Shown piece after piece: positions 51,734 through 60,516 of a stretch of DNA of 64,000 nt. The notes under the pieces were generated by a model. That model was not told the DNA's origin and ran no database searches. It saw only the letters and a program-made list of their open reading frames with translations. The translations under genes were made by a program, and so were the position numbers. This DNA comes from Jiella soli (lineage in GTDB: Bacteria > Pseudomonadota > Alphaproteobacteria > Rhizobiales > Rhizobiaceae). Every line of letters starts with the position of its first letter. The stretch's first letter is position 1. The DNA lies in contig NZ_JAJAVB010000022.1 in the NCBI RefSeq assembly GCF_020615385.1, forward strand, positions 154,735-218,734, in the 5' to 3' direction.

Positions 51734-52996
51734 TTGCTGAAACACTTTGCCAAACTCGCACGGGCCACCGCGACCGGTTCGGTCCTTTTGGCGCTCGTCT
51801 CGGCGCCTGCGCTGATGTTTGCGAGCCCTGGAACCGCACAGGCGGCCGCGGCGAATGCCGCCGGCGAGAAGCAGATGCAGGAGGTCAAGATCGGCTATCT
51901 GCGCACCTATGAGCGCACGCTGGCGCTCTCGGTGCTCGACATCCCGCCGGAGGACATCGGTCTTGCCGGCGCGAAGGTCGCGATCGCCGACAACGACACG
52001 ACCGGTTCCTTCCTGGGCCAGAAGTTCACCTTCGTTCCGGTGACGCTCGCGCCGGGCGAAGACGCGGTCGCGGCGGCCGAGACGATGCTCGGCGACGGTG
52101 TCCACTACATCGTCACCGATCTTTCGGCCGAGGACACGCTGAAGGTCGCGGATCTTGCCGAGAAAAGCGGCGCGCTCGTGCTCAATGCCGGGGCCGAGGA
52201 CGACCGGCTGCGCCAGGAGGACTGCCGCTCCAACATGCTGCACATCGCCCCGTCGCGGGCGATGCTGACCGACGGCCTGGCGCAATATCTGATGTGGAAG
52301 CAGTGGCGCGACTGGGCGCTGGTCGAGGGCGAGCATCCGGCCGACCAGGCCTTCGCCGACGACCTGAAGCGGGCCGCGACGAAGTTCGGCGGCAAGATCG
52401 TCGGTGAGAAGGTGTTCGAGGACAAGGGCGGCGCCCGGGCCACTGATTCCGGTCAGGCGCTGGTGCAACGCCAGATCCCGGTCTTCCTGCAGGACCTGCC
52501 CGATCACGACGTCCTGCTCGTCGCCGACGAAAGCGAGGTCTTCGGCACCTATGTGCCCTGGCGCACCTGGATCCCGCGCCCCGTCGCCGGCACCGCCGGC
52601 CTTGTCCCCGGTTCCTGGCACCCGGCAAGCGAACAATGGGGCGGCGCGCAGATCCAGAACCGCTTCGAGAAGGCGGCGGGCCGGCGCATGCAATCCAAGG
52701 ACATGCAGGCTTGGACCGCCGTGCGCGTCATCGGCGAGGCGACCTCGCGGACCCAGTCGGTCGATCCGCAAAAGGTCGATGCCTACATCAAGGGGCCCGA
52801 CTTCACCGTCGCCGCCTTCAAGGGCCAGCGCCTGACCTTCCGCGACTGGAACTGGCAGCTGCGCCAGCCGGTCCTGCTCGGCGAGGAGAATTCCGTGGTG
52901 ACGGCGTCGCCGCAGGAGGGCTTCCTGCATCAGGTGTCGGAACTCGATACGCTGGGGTTCGACCGGCCGGAGACCAAGTGCGTGTTCAAGGACTGA
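51734..52996 (+). CDS. ABC substrate-binding protein associated with PQQ-dependent alcohol dehydrogenase
   Basis: About 420 residues with a signal peptide ending near GTAQAAA. The mature protein (VKIGYLRTYERTLALSVLDIPPEDIGLAGAKVAI) is of the type I periplasmic binding (LivJ-like) fold group found with PQQ ABC systems. The start is taken as TTG 51734 because GGGAGG lies 7 nt upstream; ATG 51716 is in frame. The ligand is unknown. It heads the plus-strand block that holds the matching ATPase and permease about 5 kb downstream. Confidence 0.9.
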   Translation: MLKHFAKLARATATGSVLLALVSAPALMFASPGTAQAAAANAAGEKQMQEVKIGYLRTYERTLALSVLDIPPEDIGLAGAKVAIADNDTTGSFLGQKFTFVPVTLAPGEDAVAAAETMLGDGVHYIVTDLSAEDTLKVADLAEKSGALVLNAGAEDDRLRQEDCRSNMLHIAPSRAMLTDGLAQYLMWKQWRDWALVEGEHPADQAFADDLKRAATKFGGKIVGEKVFEDKGGARATDSGQALVQRQIPVFLQDLPDHDVLLVADESEVFGTYVPWRTWIPRPVAGTAGLVPGSWHPASEQWGGAQIQNRFEKAAGRRMQSKDMQAWTAVRVIGEATSRTQSVDPQKVDAYIKGPDFTVAAFKGQRLTFRDWNWQLRQPVLLGEENSVVTASPQEGFLHQVSELDTLGFDRPETKCVFKD

Positions 52997-53186
52997 CGAC
53001 CCGGCAGGAAGCACCTGACCGGGATATGGCAAACGATGCCAGCGGCCTTTGGGCAAGGCGGCCGAGAGGCGCGGAGGCTTCTGGCGAGGGCTCTGGCGAT
53101 GTAGGACTTGGACCGTCTCCCATGTCGCCGCGGCAGGCCGAGCCATCGCCGCGCGCCAGAACCAGGGTCGGTGCATCGTCTTCGCC

Positions 53187-54584
53187 GTGTCATTGAAAGC
53201 CCGCCTCGCCGCCACGCTGACCATCGCCTTCCTGGTGATCCTCCTGATCGGCGGGATCGTCACCTACAAACAGGCGCGCGACAATATCGTCACCGAACTC
53301 AGCGCCGCGCGCAGCGTCGCGATGAACCGGGTTGCGCAACTCGTCGCCGAACTGCCGGCGACGCGCGACGTGCCGGGAAAGCTTGCCGCCTTCGTGCGGA
53401 CCTTCAACGGCGACCGGCACGTCAAGGTGATCCTGATCAACTCGCTCGGCGTGATCGCCGACCAGTCCAGGCTCGCCAAGGACTATGATTCGATGCCGGA
53501 CTGGTTCGTCCAGCTTTTGGCGCCCGATCCATCGACGACGATCATGCCGCTGTCGGCGATTTCTGCACCGGTCACCTCCGTCGCCATCCTCGTCGATCCG
53601 CGCAACGAGCTGGCCGACACCTGGTTCGACCTCCTGACCGGGCTGGCGATCCTCATCCTCTTCGTGGTCATCGCCTTCGTCGCGGTCTGGATGGTCGCAG
53701 GCCGGGCTCTGCGGCCCCTCGCGACGATCGAGGCTGCGTTCGTGCGCATCGGCACGGGCGACTATGACGGCAAGGTTCACCCGTTCGGACCGCCCGAGAT
53801 GCGGCGGCTGGCGGAGGGACTGAACGTCATGAACCGGCGGCTCGAGGAGATCTCCGCCCGCAATCGGCGGCTCTCGGAGCAGCTCCTGCGCCTGCAGGAC
53901 GAGGAGCGCGCCGATCTCGCCCGCGACCTTCACGACGAGGTCGGGCCGCTGCTCTTCGCGATCGACGTCGACGCTTCGGCGATCGCAAGGCTGGCAAGGC
54001 CCGGGAACGCTCTCGAAGCGGACAAGGTCGCCCCCCTGCGCTCGCGGGCGGAGGCGATCAAGGCGGCCTCGCATCGCGCCCGCAAGGAGGTCCGCCGCAT
54101 CCTCACCAATCTCAGGCCCGGCACGATGCCAGGGCTCGGCCTCAAGGCTTCGCTCGACGACATGCTGGAGGATCTGGCGCGTCGGCACACCGACGTTCGC
54201 TTCACCGCCCAGGTCCCGGACGGCGACTGGGGCGGCACGCTGGAGGTCCTCGTGCTGAGAGCCGTTCGCGAAGCCGTCAACAATGCATTGCGCCACGGTC
54301 GGCCGTCGCACATATCGATCAGGATCACCGCCGATGGCGGCCGCCTCTCCTTCGCCGTGACCGACGACGGCGGCGGTCTTCAGACGGGCGGAACGGGTGG
54401 CGGGTTCGGCCTGATCGGCATGCGCGAGCGGGTCGAGGCCGCCGGCGGGGAGCTGACGGTGAGCGAAATTTTCCTCCCGCCGGGCGTGAGCGTCGAAGGC
54501 TACGTGCCGCTGCCGAAGGGCACGGGACCTGCCGAGGGGTGGGACGACGGCGGCGGGGCCGCGATAAGCGAGGACGACGCATGA
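53187..54584 (+). CDS. Membrane sensor histidine kinase (NarX/HisKA_3 type) with HAMP domain
   Basis: About 465 residues from GTG 53187. TM1 is at 8-27, a periplasmic sensor at 28-148, TM2 at 149-170 and HAMP at 171-223. The HisKA_3 motif is EERADLARDLHDEVGPLLFAID (phospho-acceptor His249), and the ATP site includes REAVNNALRHGRPSH and GGGFGLIGMRERV. The start is uncertain: the frame stays open upstream, but the N-terminal membrane anchor begins here. The next gene, its likely partner, overlaps by ATGA. By context it probably reports on alcohol oxidation or its metal/cofactor. Confidence 0.92.
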   Translation: MSLKARLAATLTIAFLVILLIGGIVTYKQARDNIVTELSAARSVAMNRVAQLVAELPATRDVPGKLAAFVRTFNGDRHVKVILINSLGVIADQSRLAKDYDSMPDWFVQLLAPDPSTTIMPLSAISAPVTSVAILVDPRNELADTWFDLLTGLAILILFVVIAFVAVWMVAGRALRPLATIEAAFVRIGTGDYDGKVHPFGPPEMRRLAEGLNVMNRRLEEISARNRRLSEQLLRLQDEERADLARDLHDEVGPLLFAIDVDASAIARLARPGNALEADKVAPLRSRAEAIKAASHRARKEVRRILTNLRPGTMPGLGLKASLDDMLEDLARRHTDVRFTAQVPDGDWGGTLEVLVLRAVREAVNNALRHGRPSHISIRITADGGRLSFAVTDDGGGLQTGGTGGGFGLIGMRERVEAAGGELTVSEIFLPPGVSVEGYVPLPKGTGPAEGWDDGGGAAISEDDA

Positions 54585-55234
54585 AGATCCTGATCGTCGA
54601 TGACCACACGGTGGTTCGGGACGGCGTTCGGCGCCTGATCGAGAGCCTGAAGGTGAGCGAGATCGGCGAAGCCGAGACGCCATCCGAGGCCCTCGCCGTC
54701 TTCCGCAGGCTCAGGCCCGACGTCACCGTGCTCGACATCAACCTGAAGAACGGCAGCGGGCTCGACGTGCTCAGGCGCCTGCGAGCCGACGATCCGAAGG
54801 CCAGGATCGTCGTCTTCTCGATGTATTCCGACATTGTCTACGCCGCCTCGGCGCGCCGCGACGGGGCGCTCGGCTACGTTTCGAAAAGCGCGCCGTCCGA
54901 CGAACTCCTCACCGCGATCGAAAAGGCGCTGGAGAACGAGGCCTATGTCGACAGGGAGACGGCGGCACTGATGGCCGAGCACGAGAGCGTCCGCTCCGGC
55001 GTGACCGACCTCTCCCGCCGCGAACTCCAGATCCTGCACATGCTGGGCGACGGCAAGAGCCTCACCGACATCGCCGAGGGGCTCGGCGTCGCCTACAAGA
55101 CCATCGCCAACACATCGACCCGGATGAAGGAAAAGCTTGGGGTCGAGCGGACCTCCGACCTCGTGCGCTTCGCGATCGAAACCAAAGGCGGCCGCATGCT
55201 CGAAGGTGGCGATCGATCGCATTCCGGGAAGTAG
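54581..55234 (+). CDS. LuxR/NarL-family response regulator
   Basis: 217 residues. The receiver has MKILIVDDHTVVRDG (Asp7-Asp8), phospho-acceptor Asp52 in VTVLDINLKNGSG, and Lys in GYVSKSAPSDE. The C-terminal HTH is LSRRELQILHMLGDGKSLTDIAEGLGVAYKTI...MKEKLG, the LuxR/GerE domain. It is coupled to the upstream kinase and resembles the AgmR/ErbR regulators of PQQ alcohol oxidation in pseudomonads. Likely targets are the neighbouring secreted and xox genes; no operator was identified. Confidence 0.94.
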   Translation: MKILIVDDHTVVRDGVRRLIESLKVSEIGEAETPSEALAVFRRLRPDVTVLDINLKNGSGLDVLRRLRADDPKARIVVFSMYSDIVYAASARRDGALGYVSKSAPSDELLTAIEKALENEAYVDRETAALMAEHESVRSGVTDLSRRELQILHMLGDGKSLTDIAEGLGVAYKTIANTSTRMKEKLGVERTSDLVRFAIETKGGRMLEGGDRSHSGK

Positions 55235-55360
55235 TCCCGTTGCTCTTCGGCAATCTCGTAAGCTAGCAATTCAATCGGCTGGTGTTCTCCACGGTTCGTC
55301 TCTCCCAAAGGCGAAACGTGGGGAACACCGGACACCGACGAACGAGACGGGAGGCTCGCT

Positions 55361-55636
55361 TTGACGATGATCGCTAAACTGGCATGTACCTGCGCATTCG
55401 CTTTCGCCGCCAGCGTCGCAATGGCTCAGGAATCGGATACGATCGAAGAGATGGCCTCCTCTGAGGAGGTTTCGAAGGTCGCCGAGACGCTGTCCAAGAT
55501 CGGATGCACCGCAACCGCGGTCGAGAAGGAGAGCGACGACCTCTTCGAGATCGACGACGCGACATGCCAAATCGGCCAATACGACATCAAGCTCAACGGT
55601 GACTACAAGATCATCGTGATGTCGATCGACGAGTAA
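55361..55636 (+). CDS. Small secreted acidic protein, possibly PepSY-like
   Basis: 91 residues starting TTG 55361 (GGGAGG six nt upstream); ATG 55367 is in frame. The signal peptide ends AMAQE. The mature part ESDTIEEMASSEEVSKVAETLSKIGCTATAVEKE..., then CQIGQYDIKLNGDYKIIVMS, has two Cys and a helix-strand-strand layout similar to PepSY domains. It lies between the response regulator and the beta-propeller gene. Function unknown. Confidence 0.78.
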   Translation: MTMIAKLACTCAFAFAASVAMAQESDTIEEMASSEEVSKVAETLSKIGCTATAVEKESDDLFEIDDATCQIGQYDIKLNGDYKIIVMSIDE

Positions 55637-55708
55637 CGAGCCGTCGCGCACCCTGCGTGGACGAGCAGGCGAGCATTCGCAGTCTGCTGCGGCTGATGGG
55701 AGGAATGA

Positions 55709-56683
55709 TTGAGACGACTGCCCCTTGCGGCTCTCGCCGCGACGCTCGCGCTGTCGGCAAGCCCGGCCTACGCCTACAAGGTCTTCGTGTCGAACGAGAA
55801 GGGGAACGACGTCTCTGTTCTCGACTCCGAACAGGACTTTGCCGTTGTCGACACGTTCGCCGTCGGCCAGAGGCCGCGCGGCATCGCCGTCAGCCCGGAC
55901 GGCAAGTCGCTCTACGTCTGCACGAGCGACGACGACATCATCAAAGAATTCGACACTAAGACGCATGCGTTCATCCGGACGCTGCCATCTGGCCCCGATC
56001 CTGAACTCCTGGTGGTGTCGCCCAGCGGCGACCAGCTCTATGCCGCCAATGAAGACGACAATCTCGTCACCGTCATCGACCTGAACACTGGTGCGCGCCT
56101 CGCCGAGATCCCGGTCGGCGTCGAGCCGGAGGGCATGGGTGTATCGCCAGACGGGCAGACCGTCGTCAATACGTCGGAAACGACGAACATGGCGCATTTC
56201 ATCGACCGCGACAGCCAGCAGATCACCGCCAACGTTCTCGTCGATTCGCGACCCCGCTTCGCCCAGTACAAGCAGGACGGGACCGAGATCTGGGTGTCGG
56301 CGGAGATCGGCGGCACCGTATCGGTGATCGACGCCGCGACCAAGGTGGTCAAGCACAAGGTTACCTTCGATATCCCAGGCATCCGCTCCGGGGCGATCCA
56401 GCCGGTGGGCGTGCGCATCACCGACGATGGAACCAAGGCCTATATCGCGCTCGGACCGGCCAATCGTGTCGCAGTCGTCGATGCCAACACCTACGAGGTG
56501 GAGGACTATATCCTCGTCGGCCAGAGAGTTTGGCAGCTCGCCTTTTCGCCGGACCAGAAATATCTCTTCACCACCAACGGCCTATCAAACGACATCACGA
56601 TCATCGACGTCGCATCCGACCGCGCCGTGAAGTCGGTTCAGGTCGGCCAGCAGCCATGGGGTCTCGCCGTCACGCCGGAATGA
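55709..56683 (+). CDS. YVTN beta-propeller protein associated with PQQ-dependent catabolism
   Basis: 324 residues, TTG start with GGGAGGAATGA upstream. The signal peptide ends SPAYAYK. About seven YVTN/NHL-like blades follow, recognisable as RPRGIAVSPDGKSLYVC, DPELLVVSPSGDQLYAA, EPEGMGVSPDGQTV, VWQLAFSPDQKYLFTT and QPWGLAVTPE. It belongs to the periplasmic beta-propeller group found with PQQ/ABC clusters. No catalytic residues are evident, so a scaffold or carrier role is likely. Confidence 0.92.
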   Translation: MRRLPLAALAATLALSASPAYAYKVFVSNEKGNDVSVLDSEQDFAVVDTFAVGQRPRGIAVSPDGKSLYVCTSDDDIIKEFDTKTHAFIRTLPSGPDPELLVVSPSGDQLYAANEDDNLVTVIDLNTGARLAEIPVGVEPEGMGVSPDGQTVVNTSETTNMAHFIDRDSQQITANVLVDSRPRFAQYKQDGTEIWVSAEIGGTVSVIDAATKVVKHKVTFDIPGIRSGAIQPVGVRITDDGTKAYIALGPANRVAVVDANTYEVEDYILVGQRVWQLAFSPDQKYLFTTNGLSNDITIIDVASDRAVKSVQVGQQPWGLAVTPE

Positions 56684-56739
56684 TCGCGCGGCAACCGTCG
56701 CCCGCGCGAGATCGATGATAACCACCGGGAGAAACTGTA

Positions 56740-57381
56740 ATGAAATCACCATGGCTCGTTCTAATGGCCGCATTGTTCGGTGTGGGCATCGCCTTCGCGC
56801 CGGCCGGCCCTGCTTTCGCCCAGCAGGCCGATGACGACGACGCGGCCAGCCCCGCGGCTTCCGCTACCGCACAGGCGGACGACGACGATGATGATGATGA
56901 TGACGGCGACGCCCAGAGCGCCAGCATGGTGCCGGCCGCCGAAGGACTGAAGATCCCTCCGGGTTCGGAGATGATGCCGGCGGCCGCCCTCAACGGCGAC
57001 CAGATCGGCCTGCCGAAGAACAGCCTGTCCTCGCAGATCATCACGCCGCTGGTCCTCGGCCAGGGCGGTCAGCCCTTCAAGGTCAGTCACACCGATTTCT
57101 ATCTGCGCGCCGGCCAAGCCTATCGCTGGGATATCAAGTCCGAGGGCGACATCGAATACAAGTTCAACGCGCCCGACTTCTTCCGCAATGTCTGGATGAA
57201 CCAGATCGTCATCGACGATCTCGAGGTTCATATGGCCGGCGCGCCGGCCTGGCTCGAATACGACGCCCACGGCACCATCACCGTGCAGTTCCAGACCGTG
57301 CGGCCCGGCCGCTACGACTGGCATGTCGGCGGCCTCGACAAAGAGCACGAGATGAAGGGCACGATCACCGTGGTGCCGTGA
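56740..57381 (+). CDS. Secreted cupredoxin-like protein with poly-aspartate segment
   Basis: 213 residues. The signal peptide is 1-27 (ending GPAFAQ). Residues 29-56 contain four, then nine, consecutive Asp. From about 70 onward a beta-rich domain (FKVSHTDFYLRAGQAYRWDIKSEG, then HGTITVQFQTVRPGRYDWHVGGL, then KGTITVVP) looks like a cupredoxin fold without the Cys ligand of blue copper sites. ATG follows GGGAGAAACTGTA. Its place in a XoxF-linked cluster suggests metal binding, but the metal is not known. Confidence 0.85.
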   Translation: MKSPWLVLMAALFGVGIAFAPAGPAFAQQADDDDAASPAASATAQADDDDDDDDDGDAQSASMVPAAEGLKIPPGSEMMPAAALNGDQIGLPKNSLSSQIITPLVLGQGGQPFKVSHTDFYLRAGQAYRWDIKSEGDIEYKFNAPDFFRNVWMNQIVIDDLEVHMAGAPAWLEYDAHGTITVQFQTVRPGRYDWHVGGLDKEHEMKGTITVVP

Positions 57382-57505
57382 CACCCCTAAACCACAGCGA
57401 CGACGAGGCCGCGGCTCGTTCCGCGGCCTCGCGTCGTCTGGCCCCTGCCCGATCAAGCCTTTGCCGTGTAGAGAGGACGAAGGCGCCGAAGAGAGCGATG
57501 CAAGA

Positions 57506-58300
57506 ATGCAGGACGGGACCGTGAACGATTCGGAAGCCCCCGGCGCCCCGGCCCTCAGCGTCGAGCATGTCAGCCATTCCTATGGCCAGAGGCGGGCGCT
57601 CGACGATGTCTCCTTCTGCGTGCCGCAGGGATCGTTCACCGCGCTGCTCGGGCCGAACGGCGCCGGCAAGTCGACGCTCTATTCGCTGATCACGCGTCTC
57701 TTCGACACGCGCGCCGGATCGATCCGGATTCTCGGCCATGACCTGCACCGGGAACCGGGGGAGGCGCTGCGCCGCCTCGGTATCGTCTTCCAGGCGCGCA
57801 CGCTGGATCTCGACCTGTCGATCCGGCAGAATCTGATCTACCACGCCGCGCTGCACGGAATTCCCAGCAAGATGGCCAAGGCGCGGATCGGCGAAATCCT
57901 GGCCGGGTCGGACCTGATCGACCGGCTCGGCGAAAAGGCCCGCAACCTCTCCGGCGGCCAGCTGCGCCGGATCGAGATCGTGCGCGCCTTCATGCACCGG
58001 CCGCGGCTGATCCTGCTCGACGAGCCGACGGTCGGGCTCGACATCCGCTCGCGCGCCGAGATCGTCGCCGAGGTGCGGCGCCTCGTGAAGGAGGAAGGCG
58101 TCTCCGTCCTCTGGGCGACGCATCTGATCGACGAGATCGACGAGAGCGATCGGGTCGTCGTCCTTCACCATGGCAAGGTCCTGGCGGAAGGCCGGGTCCC
58201 CGACATCGTCGCGGCCGAGCGCGTCGCGTCGATCCGCGAGGCGTTTTCCGGCCTCACCGGCCTTGCCGGCCGCCAGACAGATCTGGAGATGGCGTCGTGA
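57506..58300 (+). CDS. ABC transporter ATP-binding protein of the PQQ-associated system
   Basis: 264 residues. Walker A LLGPNGAGKSTLYS is at 48-61, the signature LSGGQLRRIEIVRAFMHRP, Walker B LILLDEPTVGLDI and the H-loop WATHLIDEI follow. Preferred start ATG 57506; GTG 57521 is possible. It pairs with the adjacent ABC-2 permease, which starts in a GTGA overlap, and probably with the binding protein at 51734. Import or export direction is unclear: the ABC-2 type permease suggests export while the binding protein suggests uptake. Confidence 0.93.
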   Translation: MQDGTVNDSEAPGAPALSVEHVSHSYGQRRALDDVSFCVPQGSFTALLGPNGAGKSTLYSLITRLFDTRAGSIRILGHDLHREPGEALRRLGIVFQARTLDLDLSIRQNLIYHAALHGIPSKMAKARIGEILAGSDLIDRLGEKARNLSGGQLRRIEIVRAFMHRPRLILLDEPTVGLDIRSRAEIVAEVRRLVKEEGVSVLWATHLIDEIDESDRVVVLHHGKVLAEGRVPDIVAAERVASIREAFSGLTGLAGRQTDLEMAS

Positions 58301-59145
58301 CGATCACCTCCTCGCATCAGGACACTCTGCCGGAGCGGCGCGGCTTTCCGCTCTCCGCCTACCTCATCTGCCTGCAGGGCATCGTTCTCCGCGAATGGCT
58401 GCGCTTCCTGCATCAGCGCGAGCGCTTCGTCTCCGCACTGGTGCGCCCGCTCCTGTGGCTGTTCATCTTCGCAGCGGGCTTCCGCCAGGTGTTGGGCGTC
58501 TCGATCGTCGCGCCCTATCAGACCTACATCCTCTACGAGGTCTACATCACGCCCGGCCTTGCGGGCATGATCCTGCTCTTCAACGGCATGCAGTCGTCGC
58601 TGTCGATGGTCTACGACCGCGAGACCGGGACGATGAAGACGCTGCTCGTCTCGCCGCTGCCGCGCTGGTTCCTCCTCACCTCCAAGCTTCTCGCCGGCGT
58701 CGCAGTCGGGGTCCTCCAGGTCTATGTCTTCTTCGCCATCGCCTGGTTCTGGGACGTCAAGCCGGAGTGGACCGGCTATCTCTACGCCCTGCCGGCGATC
58801 TTCCTCACCGGGCTGATGCTCGGCTCGCTCGGCATGCTGCTGTCGTCCCTGGTCCAGCAGCTAGAGAACTTCGCGGGGGTCATGAACTTCGTGATCTTCC
58901 CGATGTATTTCGCCTCCTCCGCGCTCTATCCGCTCTGGCGCGTCCAGGAATCCTCGCCGCTGCTCTACAAGATCTGCCAGGTGAACCCGTTCACCCACGG
59001 CATCGAGCTCATACGCTTTGCGCTCTACGGCCAGTTCAACGGTCAGGCGCTGCTGATCGTGCTCGGCTGCACCATCGTCTTTCTCGGAGGCGCAATCATC
59101 GCCTATGATCCGTCGCGGGGCGTCATCAGCCGCAAGCGCCAGTAA
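58297..59145 (+). CDS. ABC-2-type permease of the PQQ-associated system
   Basis: 282 residues with six membrane helices. RPLLWLFIFAAGFRQVL, YQTYILYEVYITPGLAGMILLFNGM and LLTSKLLAGVAVGVLQVYVFFAI, then FAGVMNFVIFPMYFASSALYPLW and the late VNPFTHGIELIRFALYG, are typical of ABC-2 permeases found with PQQ alcohol dehydrogenase genes. GTG start overlaps the ATPase stop. Two or more subunits with the ATPase form the inner-membrane complex. Confidence 0.93.
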   Translation: MTITSSHQDTLPERRGFPLSAYLICLQGIVLREWLRFLHQRERFVSALVRPLLWLFIFAAGFRQVLGVSIVAPYQTYILYEVYITPGLAGMILLFNGMQSSLSMVYDRETGTMKTLLVSPLPRWFLLTSKLLAGVAVGVLQVYVFFAIAWFWDVKPEWTGYLYALPAIFLTGLMLGSLGMLLSSLVQQLENFAGVMNFVIFPMYFASSALYPLWRVQESSPLLYKICQVNPFTHGIELIRFALYGQFNGQALLIVLGCTIVFLGGAIIAYDPSRGVISRKRQ

Positions 59146-59196
59146 CCGGCCGGACGGAGATCTCGATGGACGTTCACAACAAGGGAGAAGACCCCC

Positions 59197-60027
59197 ATGT
59201 CCGCCCGCAGAAGGCTTCGCTCCTCATTCGTCCCGACCCTGAGCGCCTCGGCGCTCGCGGCGTTCGTTCTGGCCGGGCCGCTTCCGGCCATTGCTCAGGA
59301 CGGCGCGACGCCCCGCGCGGTCCCGAAGGATTTCGTCCTCCCCGGACCGCCGCCGAAGGGTGCGCCCGAAACGGGCGCGTCGGCGCCGCAATCGGCTGGC
59401 GAGACGGCCGAAGGGGATCAGGCCAAGACACAAGGCAGGACGGCCGGCGCAGCGGAGAAACCCATGGCCTTCGCCCATGGTGCCGAAAAAGGCTCCACCG
59501 ACTGGCCCTGCGTTCAGCGCCGCATCGACACGATCACGCCGGCGACGATCTGGGCAGGGCCGGACCTTGCGCTCGCCGGCGGCGTCGAGCGAAGCCAGGA
59601 GATGCGCGCGCTCGTCGATCAGGTCGTTGTGCGTCGCCTGCCGGTCGACGAGGCTGAGGCGAAGGTGAAAGACTTCGTCGCTTCGCTCCCGCAGGAGGAG
59701 CGGGACGCCAAGGCCGCGGCCCTGTTTTCCGATATTCTGGCCCGGCTGAACAACGAGCGCAGCCAGGTGATGAGCGGCATCGAGCGCTATGGCGCGAAGC
59801 AGCGGGCAATGGCCGCGCGCCTGCGCGAGGAATCCAAGAAGATCAACGCGCTGCAGCGCTCGCCGACGAATTCGCCGACGGATCTCGACGAAGCGCATCA
59901 GCAGATCCTTTGGGACACGCGGGTCTTCGACGAGCGTCGGAAGTCGCTGAGCTATGTCTGCGAGGTGCCGACGCTGATCGAGCAGCGCGCCTTCGCGCTC
60001 GGCCGCGCGGTGCAGCAGGCGCTGTAG
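59197..60027 (+). CDS. Secreted helical protein of unknown function (276 aa)
   Basis: Begins ATG after GGGAGAAGACCCCC. The signal peptide ends PAIAQDG. A Pro/Gly-rich linker runs to about residue 90, and a helical, charged domain follows with WPCVQRRIDTITPATIWAGPDL near its start. VCEVPTLIEQRAF near the end carries the second Cys, so a disulfide (C104-C257 region) is likely. It is the last clearly cluster-linked gene of the plus-strand ABC block, 51 nt after the permease. I do not recognise a named family with certainty. Confidence 0.82.
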   Translation: MSARRRLRSSFVPTLSASALAAFVLAGPLPAIAQDGATPRAVPKDFVLPGPPPKGAPETGASAPQSAGETAEGDQAKTQGRTAGAAEKPMAFAHGAEKGSTDWPCVQRRIDTITPATIWAGPDLALAGGVERSQEMRALVDQVVVRRLPVDEAEAKVKDFVASLPQEERDAKAAALFSDILARLNNERSQVMSGIERYGAKQRAMAARLREESKKINALQRSPTNSPTDLDEAHQQILWDTRVFDERRKSLSYVCEVPTLIEQRAFALGRAVQQAL

Positions 60028-60116
60028 AGGCTGCAGAGGAAATCGACAGCTCGTGCATCCCAAAGTCGCGCGGGCGCGTTACGGGCTGGAACGTCCATCG
60101 ACAGAAGGAGATCGCA

Positions 60117-60377
60117 ATGGCCGACGCCAGCCGCATCAAGGAACATATGGAAGTCATCGGAGCCGACGGAGTGCATGTCGGCACCGTCGATCACGTCGAG
60201 GGCGACCGCATCAAGCTGACCAAGGCCGACAGCGGCGAAGGCTCGCATGAAGGCCACCACCACTTCATCCCGCTCGGCTTCGTCGCCGACGTCGAAGGCG
60301 ACAAGGTGCGGCTTTCGGCGAATGGCGACGTCGCCGTCTCCTTCGAGGAAGAGGCCGATTCGTCTCCCACGGGGTGA
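60117..60377 (+). CDS. DUF2171-domain protein
   Basis: 86 residues with AGAAGGAGATCGCA upstream. IKEHMEVIGADGVHVGTVDHVEGDRIKLTK and HHHFIPLGFVADVEGDKVRLS are the DUF2171 signature (PRC-barrel-like small proteins). The cluster of His in EGHHHFIPL is part of the family pattern. Cytosolic, function unknown. It stands 89 nt after the secreted helical protein, and the minus-strand xox genes begin on the other side. Confidence 0.9.
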   Translation: MADASRIKEHMEVIGADGVHVGTVDHVEGDRIKLTKADSGEGSHEGHHHFIPLGFVADVEGDKVRLSANGDVAVSFEEEADSSPTG

Positions 60378-60516
60378 ATGCGCAGACGAGCCGAAACGTG
60401 AGGCAGGACAAACCTTGCTGGCCGGGGATCAGCGAACGCAGATCCCCGGCCATCGATGTCACCAAGTTCGGTCTGATCGGTTGGAGCTCGGACGATCCAT
60501 TGAGTCGCCAGCCGCA

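Noticed and set aside
53026-53196. 56-codon frame between the ABC binding protein and the sensor kinase
   Set aside because: Low-complexity Arg/Ser/Gly product without good initiation signals. It more likely reflects the GC-rich spacer, although it overlaps the kinase start.
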